Assembly: GCA_003661945.1 (NCBI GenBank)
Contig: QMXC01000011.1
Location: 1-12,286, forward strand
Source: Candidatus Bathyarchaeota archaeon
GTDB lineage: Archaea > Thermoproteota > Bathyarchaeia > Bathyarchaeales > UBA233
DNA length: 12,286 bases
Reading direction: 5' to 3'
Made by a program: the position numbers and the translations under genes. Below the pieces are notes generated by a model that did not search any database, was not told the DNA's origin, and saw only the letters and a list, made by a program, of their open reading frames with translations. Positions 6,593 through 12,286 of this stretch are shown here, piece after piece. The stretch's first letter is position 1, and each line of letters starts with the position of its first letter.

Positions 6593-7129
6593 TTGGAGCC
6601 AGTTCGCGTAAGGCTGAAAAACGGGAAAACCGTTACTATCCGGCGTTTTCGACCAGAGGACAAAGAAAAGCTCGTGGAAATGTATGCTTCGCTTTCAAAT
6701 GATGCGGTTCGCTGGGGAATGCCGCCGTACACGCGAGAAAAGCTTGAACGGTGGTTTACAAATCTGGAGAACTATATATCCTTAGTTGCGTTCCACGGAG
6801 ACAGAATAGTTGGACACGCGCAAATATACAAAAATCCTCATCCGAGAAGAAAACGCACGGGCGGCTTGATTATCTATCTCCATCAGAACTTCCATAACGT
6901 GGGACTAGGCACATACATGTTAGAACAACTATTAGAACTCGCGAGAAAAGAGAAAATGCATAGGTTAACCCTAGGGGTTGTTGCGGACAATAAACGTGCG
7001 ATACGTGTATACGAAAAATTGGGATTCCAGATCGAAGGAACCATGAAGGATGCCTACTTCGGAGCAGACAACAGATATCACGACGAGCTGATAATGGGCT
7101 TAATTCTAGACAGAGGGAAAACAGAATGA
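6593..7129 (+). CDS. GNAT family N-acetyltransferase in the aIF5A-DHS cluster
   Basis: The 178-residue protein starts with KNGKTVTIRRFRPEDKEKLVEMYASL, the opening strand and helix of a GNAT domain. The acetyl-CoA loop is QNFHNVGLGTYML at 98-110. It then has VADNKRAIRVYEKLGFQIEG (130-149), the C-terminal GNAT signature also seen in RimI/RimJ and SpeG-like enzymes. TTG 6593 is the only standard start after the upstream in-frame stop. A TATA-like AAAATATATTTT straddles the end of aIF5A and predicts a start near 6578, so the gene can have its own promoter or be read from aIF5A. It overlaps deoxyhypusine synthase as ATGA (7126-7129), which implies coupled translation. The acceptor is unknown. Because its neighbours make and modify a spermidine-derived residue, polyamines, aIF5A or ribosomal protein N-termini are reasonable candidates. 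Confidence 0.87.
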   Translation: MEPVRVRLKNGKTVTIRRFRPEDKEKLVEMYASLSNDAVRWGMPPYTREKLERWFTNLENYISLVAFHGDRIVGHAQIYKNPHPRRKRTGGLIIYLHQNFHNVGLGTYMLEQLLELARKEKMHRLTLGVVADNKRAIRVYEKLGFQIEGTMKDAYFGADNRYHDELIMGLILDRGKTE

Positions 7130-8043
7130 AAAAAGTAGAGCATATAAGGCTTAAACGCGGAATGAGCGCGAAGGAATTAGCTGAGGAAATGCGGAAAACC
7201 GGCGTCTTAGGCGCCGGAAAGATAGGTAAGGCGGCGCAGCTTGTAAAGGAAATGTTCCACACGCCCGGTTACACGGTTTTCCTTACAATTGCGGGAGCCC
7301 TTGTTCCCGGCGGGCTTAGAAACGTTTTCACCCGGCTAATCCGTGAAGGATACGTGGACGCCGTCGTCACCACCGGTGCAAACATGGTTCACGACATGGT
7401 GGAGGCTTTAGGCTACAGACACTTAGTCGGCACGTTCCAAGCTGAAGACGAAAAACTCAAACAGAAAGAAATCGGGAGAATAGGCGACATCTACATAGAG
7501 CAGAAAGCTTTCAAAGGTTTAGAACAATGGCTCTACAAAACCGTAGAGGAGATTCCGGAAGAGAAACGGCGGAGAATCTCGTCCGCGGAGTTGCTGTTCG
7601 AGATAGGCAAAAGAATCGAAGATGAAAACTCTATACTATCGAACGCTGCAAAGAAGAACGTGCCCATAGTCTGCCCCGGACTCGTAGACTCGATAGCTGG
7701 CTTCCAACTGTGGATTTTCTCCCAGGAAAAACCCTTACGCTTAGACCCGCTCCTAGACACGAAACTGCTCGTGGACAAAGTCTTCGAGGCTGAAAAGCTG
7801 GGCATAATAATACTCGGCGGAGGAATGCCGAAACACTACGCGCTGTTCGCCAGCACCTTCCGCGGAGGAGTAGACATGGCTGTTCAAATTACCATGGACA
7901 GACCGGAGCCCGGAGGGTTAAGCGGCGCCACCTTAGAGGAAGCCATAAGCTGGAGCAAGGTGAAAACTCGGGAAAACTCTGTTACCGTGATATGCGACGC
8001 CACTATTGCTTTTCCATTTATTGTCGCAGCAGCGCTAGATTGA
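7126..8043 (+). CDS. dys: Deoxyhypusine synthase
   Basis: This 305-residue NAD-dependent enzyme moves the aminobutyl part of spermidine to the target lysine of aIF5A. Family features are VFLTIAGALVPGGLRN near 50, TTGANMVHD near 82-90, CPGLVDSIAGFQLW near 184-197, and ILGGGMPKH near 229. The C-terminal active-site block LEEAISWSKV...VICDATIAFPF has catalytic Lys278, equivalent to human Lys329. Length is at the short end but contains every conserved block, so it appears intact. The ATG start overlaps the stop of the upstream acetyltransferase by 4 bases; its ribosome site, AGAGGGA, lies in the end of that gene. It is the last gene of the plus-strand run that begins with aIF5A, its protein substrate. 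The gene ends 6 bases from a convergent small membrane protein gene. Confidence 0.96.
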   Translation: MKKVEHIRLKRGMSAKELAEEMRKTGVLGAGKIGKAAQLVKEMFHTPGYTVFLTIAGALVPGGLRNVFTRLIREGYVDAVVTTGANMVHDMVEALGYRHLVGTFQAEDEKLKQKEIGRIGDIYIEQKAFKGLEQWLYKTVEEIPEEKRRRISSAELLFEIGKRIEDENSILSNAAKKNVPIVCPGLVDSIAGFQLWIFSQEKPLRLDPLLDTKLLVDKVFEAEKLGIIILGGGMPKHYALFASTFRGGVDMAVQITMDRPEPGGLSGATLEEAISWSKVKTRENSVTVICDATIAFPFIVAAALD

Positions 8044-8049
8044 AAAGGC

Positions 8050-8265
8050 TTAACTCCACCAGTCCCATCCAAGCTTTTTAAACCCTAGATATAAGATGGC
8101 GAGGATTATGCCCCACACGAAGGCTATGCTGGCATATTGAAGAACAAAATGTTCGGTTATGTTAGTGTAGCATGTCCAAGCGGTTATTCCACATAACCCT
8201 GCTAAAAGAAGGATGAACATGGCGAAGTGGATGACTCGTTCAGTTGACAACTTTGTCCCTCCCAT
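8050..8265 (-). CDS. Small two-helix membrane protein, unknown function
   Basis: The 71-residue product has two clear hydrophobic segments at about 12-32 and 42-62, joined by a short loop (CYTNITEHF), and ends with a tryptophan-rich tail GWDWWS. No family is recognised. No good ribosome site precedes ATG 8265, but CGATTTATCC (8289-8298, minus strand GGATAAATCG) is a possible TATA box. It would start transcription about at the ATG, so a leaderless message is plausible. It converges on deoxyhypusine synthase with a 6-base gap. A real gene is likely because the frame fills the gap precisely and has a coherent membrane pattern, but this is only moderately sure. Confidence 0.6.
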   Translation of the reverse strand: MGGTKLSTERVIHFAMFILLLAGLCGITAWTCYTNITEHFVLQYASIAFVWGIILAILYLGFKKLGWDWWS

Positions 8266-8340
8266 CCGGCTTTAAACGCTGAATCTCGATTTATCCATCT
8301 ACTAGTTGTTAAAATTTTCTATCAACCCGCTCGGCTCAAC

Positions 8341-8350
8341 CTTTTTATTT
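8341..8350 (+). promoter_or_regulatory. TATA-like box for the candidate guide RNA
   Basis: CTTTTTATTT is centred 26 bases before about 8372, which is almost exactly the 5' end of the folded guide RNA candidate at 8374. It is T-rich rather than a perfect TATA consensus. Its role is inferred from spacing. Confidence 0.4.
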
Positions 8351-8373
8351 TGGATGAGCACTGAATATTCTTG

Positions 8374-8435
8374 GAGCCGATGATGCTAGAAGAGCCGTCG
8401 GATTTCATGAAGACTAATCAATGAAGCTGAGGCTC
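8374..8435 (+). ncRNA. Candidate C/D box guide RNA (2'-O-methylation sRNA)
   Basis: The 62-base element has every part of an archaeal C/D box sRNA in order. A terminal stem GAGCC (8374-8378) pairs perfectly with GGCTC (8431-8435). Box C is ATGATGC (8380-8386; consensus RUGAUGA) and box D is CTGA (8427-8430). They form a textbook kink-turn: a 3-base bulge GAU, tandem G-A pairs, a U-U pair, then G-C. The unusual final C of box C faces the G before box D, so that pair is kept. Inside are box D' CGGA (8399-8402, one mismatch) and box C' ATGAAGA (8407-8413, one mismatch), 4 bases apart. The guides are 12 bases (8387-8398) and 13 bases (8414-8426), the normal archaeal size. By the N+5 rule the targets would be a C in ACGGCUCUUCUA and an A in CUUCAUUGAUUAG. 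The target RNA is not identified. Confidence 0.72.
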
Positions 8436-8481
8436 GCTAGCATAGAAATAAAAGGAGAAATTGCGGGTTTATTTTGCAGCT

Positions 8482-8820
8482 TTATCGCGTTATTGCTCCG
8501 CCAATCAATCCGCCGATAGCAGCAACTATGGCTCCAACTACGCTTGCGAGAAGAACTATCAGGCCTGACAGAGCGCCGATTATTCCGCCGAAGGCTCCGC
8601 CTATCGCTACGCCTACAAAAGTCGCGAGAATCCATATTATTACCCCGCCGAGTATTCCAGCTATGAAGCCAGCCAAAGCACCGCGTCCCATTCCCTTAGC
8701 GATAAGACCGGCCACAAGTCCGCCTATGAGATGCCCAATTATCGGCAAAAACCAGCCGGTAGCAACAATGATCACAAAACCAACCAAAGACCCTAAAATT
8801 ACGCTTCCACTGTCGCTCAT
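8482..8820 (-). CDS. Glycine-rich small membrane protein, DUF5518-like
   Basis: The 112-residue product is almost entirely hydrophobic and rich in Gly, Ala and Ile, with about four membrane segments (roughly 8-26, 27-42, 47-68 and 72-110, the last perhaps two). The pattern PIIGHLIGGLVAGLIAKGMGRGALAGFIAGILGG resembles the archaeal DUF5518 family, whose function is not known. ATG 8820 has GGAG about 12 bases upstream, and an AT-rich AAATAAATAATTT (8856-8868) predicts a start near 8832. Its opposite strand carries a long proline-rich frame, a mirror of the Gly-rich code and not a gene. It lies downstream of the hsp20 gene on the same strand, with its own likely promoter. Confidence 0.75.
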   Translation of the reverse strand: MSDSGSVILGSLVGFVIIVATGWFLPIIGHLIGGLVAGLIAKGMGRGALAGFIAGILGGVIIWILATFVGVAIGGAFGGIIGALSGLIVLLASVVGAIVAAIGGLIGGAITR

Positions 8821-8889
8821 TTATTTTACGCACTCCACACCCTTTTAGTGGTGAATAAATAAATAATTTGCCCGAGGGACGAGCAGCGG

Positions 8890-9348
8890 CTATTCGATTT
8901 TGATTTCGTATCCTCGTTTTCTAGGAAGCCGAACTTCAAGTATGCCGTTTTTAAAGGACACCCGTTTTGCTTCTGCAGATACGGGAACGGGAATGTTGAC
9001 TCGGCAGTGAAACTCGGAGAATTCGCCTTCATGATGGGTTATACCGAAGTCTTCGAGGCATATCTTCCGCTTCATCTCAGCGCTTATTTCGAGCACGTCG
9101 TCGCCTAACAGTTTCACTTTCACGGTGTCCTCTTTTGCGTAGGGCAAATCCGCCGTAACAACCACTTCGTCTGGAGTAACGAGCACGTTGCACAAAGGCT
9201 CTATAGTGCGGGTTCTAGCGTTCCAGCTTGGACGTTCAAAAAACAGGTTGTGCAAAGCTTCGAAGCGTTCCTCAATTTCCTCTTCTATTGTTCGCATATA
9301 CTCGTCTATCAAATCAAGGAGGGAACGCCTTCGCTTTTTAGATGCCAT
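8890..9348 (-). CDS. hsp20: Small heat shock protein Hsp20 (alpha-crystallin family)
   Basis: The 152-residue protein is an ATP-independent holding chaperone that keeps unfolding proteins soluble in large oligomers. It has a charged N-terminal arm with helical IDEYMRTIEEEIEERFEALHNLF. An alpha-crystallin domain at about 49-142 includes VLVTPDEVVVTADLPYAKED and the conserved FKNGILEVRLP. A short C-terminal tail carries the I-K-I motif (149-151) that docks neighbouring subunits. ATG 9348 has GGAGG 8 bases upstream, an excellent ribosome site. It starts 14 bases after the stop of the PAC2 gene and is very likely cotranscribed with it, grouping two protein quality-control functions. Confidence 0.94.
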   Translation of the reverse strand: MASKKRRRSLLDLIDEYMRTIEEEIEERFEALHNLFFERPSWNARTRTIEPLCNVLVTPDEVVVTADLPYAKEDTVKVKLLGDDVLEISAEMKRKICLEDFGITHHEGEFSEFHCRVNIPVPVSAEAKRVSFKNGILEVRLPRKRGYEIKIE

Positions 9349-9362
9349 TCAACATTCCTCCG

Positions 9363-10145
9363 TTAGACGTATAGCGGAATATCATATTCTTGCGTCTTGC
9401 GCATTTTCGCCAGTTCTTTTGTTGTTCGCTTCATTATGTCCCGAGCTTTCAACCGTATTTCTTCACCTTTCTCTAACAGTTGAGAGACGTCTATTTGTAT
9501 TCCCATAAGTTTGGACAAGGCTTTTAAAGCCATAGCTGCTGCTTGGGGGTCGGGATAGTTATAGAAAGCTTGCGAGAGGAAGGCTACGGCGGGTATGTTC
9601 TCCTGCATGCAGTATTGCAGCACAAGCGCGTAAGGCCCAACCATGTAGCCTTCTTGAAGAATATTGAAGGGCTCGTCGACCCGTCGTCCTTTCCATTCGG
9701 CTTTTCCTTCTAACCATTCCACAAGCTGGGGTGATGAGGCGACAGCGAAGACTTTAGGCTCGGTTATTTCTTGACGGTTAGGCGCGGGGATTCCGCCTAA
9801 GGGAATCATGATTCGAGCTTCCTTTTCTTTCCCCCACTTCACTAATGAACGTATTATGCGGTGAATCGAGTCCGCTGGAATAGCAATTTCCGAAACGGCT
9901 AGAAGCAGTTCGTTGTTCCCGAAAATTCTTATGGGGGTGTGAGGGGTTCCTTTGTGCAAAACAATCATCGGGGGAAGCATGTCCGTGTCGACGAACGCCA
10001 CTTCTTCAAGGTTGAACTCTGAAACCATGTGCGAAGCAGCGATTACGCCTACGAGTCCCACGTCTGGCAAACCATAAAGCATTACGGCTCCAGATGAAAC
10101 GGGTTTACGTTCAATTATTCGAATATAATTGGTGGTGGAAGACAC
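9363..10145 (-). CDS. PAC2 family protein, probable proteasome assembly chaperone
   Basis: The 260-residue product matches the PAC2 family (archaeal PbaA/PbaB relatives of eukaryotic proteasome assembly chaperones). It has the hallmark VMLYGLPDVGLVGVIAASHM at 21-40, then the core IMIPLGGIPAPN and GPYALVLQYCMQENIPAVAFLSQ. The basic helical end (ARDIMKRTTKELAKMRKTQEYD) finishes in PLYV. The last three residues, Leu-Tyr-Val, fit the HbYX rule (hydrophobic, Tyr, any residue) used by proteasome activators to dock into the 20S ring. Start GTG 10145 has GGAG 5 bases upstream. It leads an operon with hsp20 and diverges from SRP54. Family membership is firm; the chaperone or activator role is inferred from relatives and from the tail. 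Confidence 0.9.
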   Translation of the reverse strand: MSSTTNYIRIIERKPVSSGAVMLYGLPDVGLVGVIAASHMVSEFNLEEVAFVDTDMLPPMIVLHKGTPHTPIRIFGNNELLLAVSEIAIPADSIHRIIRSLVKWGKEKEARIMIPLGGIPAPNRQEITEPKVFAVASSPQLVEWLEGKAEWKGRRVDEPFNILQEGYMVGPYALVLQYCMQENIPAVAFLSQAFYNYPDPQAAAMALKALSKLMGIQIDVSQLLEKGEEIRLKARDIMKRTTKELAKMRKTQEYDIPLYV

Positions 10146-10175
10146 GTTTTCTCCTCACCTAACAACTCTACGGGA

Positions 10176-10187
10176 GATATAAAAAAG
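10176..10187. promoter_or_regulatory. Shared TATA box between the PAC2 gene and SRP54
   Basis: GATATAAAAAAG lies in the middle of the divergent gap. It predicts starts near 10155 for PAC2 (GTG at 10145) and near 10207 for SRP54. A second TATA-like CTATTTAAAT (10209-10218) would instead start SRP54 near 10239, just before its ribosome site at 10240-10247. Confidence 0.45.
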
Positions 10188-10249
10188 GGTTATGGCTTGT
10201 TGGAATACCTATTTAAATGGGAAAGAAGGCTTTAGTTCTGGAGAGGAAA

Positions 10250-11581
10250 ATGGCTCTGGAAAGGCTCGGGTCTTCGCTCCACCAAGCTTTGAAAAAGGTT
10301 TTCCGAGCCTCAATCATAGATGAAGCCGCGGTGAAAGAACTTGTACGCGACATTCAACGCGCACTTTTACAGGCAGACGTAAACGTGAAACTCGTTTTGG
10401 AAATCTCAAAACGTATAGAGGAAAGAGCCCTAAAAGAGAAGCTTCCGCCCGGAATCTCTCGGAAAGAACACATAGTAAAAGTCGTATACGAAGAACTGAC
10501 ACGTTTTCTAGGAGAAAAACCCGTTCCGCTGAAGGTGGAGCCGGGTAAAAGAAAAGTTCTCATGCTGGTTGGAATTCAAGGCTCGGGAAAAACAACGGCT
10601 GCTGGAAAGCTTGCCCGATACTTCCAGAAAAGAGGGTTAAAAACAGCGCTGATATGCACGGACACTTACCGTCCGGGTGCGTTGGCGCAGCTACAACAGC
10701 TTGCGAGCCGCGTAAACGTGCCGGTATACGGCGAGCCGAAAAACAAGAATCCGGTCAAAATAGCGTTAAACGGGCTTAAACAGTTCAAAGACAAGGATTT
10801 GATAATCATCGATACTGCTGGAAGGCATAAAGAAGAGAAAGAGCTAATCAAAGAAATGAAGCAGCTGGAGAAAGCTATAAAACCAGACGAGATAATGCTC
10901 GTAATCGACGGAACCATCGGACAGCAAGCCATGATTCAAGCCGAAGCCTTCCACAAAGCCACGCCCATAGGCTCCATTCTCGTAACAAAACTCGACGGCT
11001 CAGCCCGTGGAGGAGGAGCACTTTCAGCGGTAGCCGCAACCGGTGCACCAATAAAATTCATCAGCACAGGGGAAAAAATAGGAGACATCGAACCCTTCGT
11101 GCCTTCCCGCTTTGTAGGCAGACTCCTCGGAATGGGCGACCTCGAAACCCTAATCGAAAAGGTCAAAGAAGCAGAAATAAAAGTCCCTGAGAAAAAAGCC
11201 AAAGCCATCCTCTCCGGAAAATTCACGCTAACAGACATGTATGAACAGTTCGAAGCCATGAAAGGCATGGGACCATTCAAAAAACTTCTAAAAATGCTTC
11301 CTGGAATGTCGTACGATATTCCGGAAGAGATGCTAGAAACAGCTGAGGAGAAGCTGGAAAAGTGGCGTGTGATAATTCAGTCCATGACCCCGAAAGAGAG
11401 GGAAAACCCGAAAATCTTGAACGCTTCCCGTATAAGGCGTATAGCACGGGGCTCAGGCACAAGCGAAAAGGAAGTAAAAGAGCTGGTGAAACAGTATTTC
11501 ACCACGAAACGCATGCTCAAAACGCTTCGACGAAAACGTCTTCCCTTCCTCGGAAAGAGGAAAATGCAGATGCCGTTCTGA
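10250..11581 (+). CDS. srp54: Signal recognition particle 54 kDa protein
   Basis: SRP54 binds signal sequences emerging from the ribosome and docks them to the membrane through its GTPase. The 443-residue product has an N domain (1-90). The G domain has GIQGSGKTT (108-116), DTYRPGA (138-144), DTAGRH (188-193) and TKLDG (246-250), then STGEKIGDIEPF. The methionine-rich M domain from about 320 carries SRIRRIARGSG (393-403), which contacts 7S RNA. I chose ATG 10250 because MALERLGSSL is the usual start and GGAGAGG precedes it. ATG 10217 in the same frame adds 11 residues, has no ribosome site and lies inside a TATA-like stretch. The gene is complete and of normal length. Pus10 follows after 34 bases, probably in the same transcript. 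Confidence 0.97.
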   Translation: MALERLGSSLHQALKKVFRASIIDEAAVKELVRDIQRALLQADVNVKLVLEISKRIEERALKEKLPPGISRKEHIVKVVYEELTRFLGEKPVPLKVEPGKRKVLMLVGIQGSGKTTAAGKLARYFQKRGLKTALICTDTYRPGALAQLQQLASRVNVPVYGEPKNKNPVKIALNGLKQFKDKDLIIIDTAGRHKEEKELIKEMKQLEKAIKPDEIMLVIDGTIGQQAMIQAEAFHKATPIGSILVTKLDGSARGGGALSAVAATGAPIKFISTGEKIGDIEPFVPSRFVGRLLGMGDLETLIEKVKEAEIKVPEKKAKAILSGKFTLTDMYEQFEAMKGMGPFKKLLKMLPGMSYDIPEEMLETAEEKLEKWRVIIQSMTPKERENPKILNASRIRRIARGSGTSEKEVKELVKQYFTTKRMLKTLRRKRLPFLGKRKMQMPF

Positions 11582-11615
11582 TAAGTGCACGGTTAACAAT
11601 GAAAGGTTGAGAAAA

Positions 11616-12286
11616 GTGAACACGTTCAGAGAAGAAGTTCTCTCCAAAGCCTTAAAAATGCTTAAAAAATATCCGCTGTGCAACCATTGCCTAGGCAGAC
11701 AGTTCGCGATGCTTGGACACGGCGTGGAAAACGCGGAAAGAGGAGCAGCGATAAAACTTGTTTTAACGCTAAACGCGCATGCGGTAGCGCTGGAAAAGAA
11801 AAGAGAAGGCGTAAAACTTCTAAAAACCCTAGCTTTCAACGGGTTCTCCAAAAACGCCGAAAAAATCTTACAAAAAATCACGAAAAAACCGGGAAAAGGA
11901 AAACATGGAAAATGTTATCTCTGTGAAAACGCGTTCCAGAAAATCCACACGTACGTGGAAAAAGCCGTGGAAACACTGAACCTTTACGAATATCGTTCCT
12001 TCGTAGTAGGAGTGGAACTACCCGTCGAAATCGAAGAGCGGGAAGACGAGTTCAAGGCAGAGTTCCAAGTAAAACATGGCGAAAACCTGCGCAACGAGTT
12101 TGGAAGAGTAATTGGGAAAAAAATAAGCGAAATAGCTGGAAAACCCGTAAACCACAAGACGCCGGACATCGTTGTGCTTCTAAACCCATTTACAGGACAA
12201 CTTCGACTGCAAATCAACCCGCTATACATCAGCGGACGCTACCGCAAACTCGCCAGAGGAATACCTCAGGCAAAATGGATTTGCAC
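11616..12286 (+). CDS. pus10: tRNA pseudouridine synthase Pus10, N-terminal part
   Basis: The frame is open from GTG 11616 to the right edge, showing 223 complete residues; archaeal Pus10 is normally around 400 or more. Archaeal Pus10 makes pseudouridine at tRNA positions 54 and 55. Visible are LCNHCLGRQFA with Cys22/Cys25 and KCYLCENAF with Cys100/Cys103, which together should bind zinc. A THUMP-like RNA-binding region follows (FVVGVELPVEIEEREDEF, then GENLRNEFGRVIGKKI). It ends with LQINPLYISGRYRKLARGIPQ, a strongly conserved Pus10 segment near the start of the catalytic domain. The catalytic Asp lies beyond the window. GGTTGAG a few bases before the GTG may be a weak ribosome site. Position after SRP54 suggests cotranscription. 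Confidence 0.93.
   Translation, partial: MNTFREEVLSKALKMLKKYPLCNHCLGRQFAMLGHGVENAERGAAIKLVLTLNAHAVALEKKREGVKLLKTLAFNGFSKNAEKILQKITKKPGKGKHGKCYLCENAFQKIHTYVEKAVETLNLYEYRSFVVGVELPVEIEEREDEFKAEFQVKHGENLRNEFGRVIGKKISEIAGKPVNHKTPDIVVLLNPFTGQLRLQINPLYISGRYRKLARGIPQAKWIC

Noticed and set aside
8352..8364. GGATGAGCACTGA upstream of the guide RNA candidate, read as another C and D box pair.
   Set aside because: The two boxes are only a few bases apart, leaving no room for a guide, and no closing stem exists.
8474..8848. A 124-residue proline-rich frame on the plus strand, opposite the DUF5518-like gene.
   Set aside because: It is the mirror of Gly/Ala/Ile-rich codons in the real minus-strand membrane protein. 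It has no ribosome site, and the minus-strand product has a coherent membrane pattern.
10217..10249. The upstream ATG of SRP54 as the true start.
   Set aside because: It lacks a ribosome site and adds 11 residues not seen in the family. ATG 10250 has GGAGAGG just upstream and begins the usual N domain. The upstream start is still possible if the message is nearly leaderless from the first TATA box.

Overview
The window is archaeal chromosomal DNA. Diagnostic genes are translation factor aIF5A with deoxyhypusine synthase, SRP54, the rRNA endonuclease Nob1, the tRNA pseudouridine synthase Pus10 and a PAC2-type proteasome chaperone. TATA-like boxes sit about 26 bases before predicted transcript starts, a tRNA-Ser gene carries introns, and there is a strong C/D box guide RNA candidate. 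The apparent second, D-loop intron and the overall gene set suggest the Thermoproteota/TACK side, possibly Bathyarchaeia. That placement is inference, not proof. No CRISPR array, insertion sequence or prophage is visible.

Layout. Positions 1-1461: the 3' end of a glycogen-debranching (amylo-alpha-1,6-glucosidase) gene overlaps tail-to-tail with a galactose-1-phosphate uridylyltransferase-like gene. Positions 1564-1711: tRNA-Ser(CGA), with a 41-nt intron at the canonical 37/38 site and a probable 21-nt intron in the D loop. Positions 1799-4500: an unknown secreted protein, a GNAT acetyltransferase and an MFS transporter whose start is preceded by a perfect 10-bp inverted repeat. Positions 4664-6057: NAD kinase followed by Nob1 on the minus strand, overlapping by 4 bases; Nob1 seems to use a CTG start. 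Positions 6153-8043: aIF5A, a GNAT acetyltransferase and deoxyhypusine synthase on the plus strand, the last two overlapping as ATGA. Positions 8050-8820: two small membrane proteins on the minus strand with the guide RNA candidate on the plus strand between them. Positions 8890-10145: a PAC2 protein ending in an HbYX-like tail, followed by an Hsp20 chaperone. Positions 10250-12286: SRP54, then the 5' part of pus10, which runs off the right edge.

Together these are mostly housekeeping functions: making and modifying translation machinery (aIF5A and its modifying enzyme, Nob1, Pus10, tRNA-Ser, the guide RNA), protein targeting (SRP54) and protein quality control (PAC2, Hsp20), next to sugar and NADP metabolism. 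Three divergent pairs (galT-like/tRNA, nadK/aIF5A, PAC2/SRP54) each seem to share one nearly symmetric TATA element. The least ordinary items are the candidate guide RNA at 8374-8435, the two-intron tRNA, the acetyltransferase inside the hypusination cluster, the CTG start of nob1 and the inverted repeat before the transporter.
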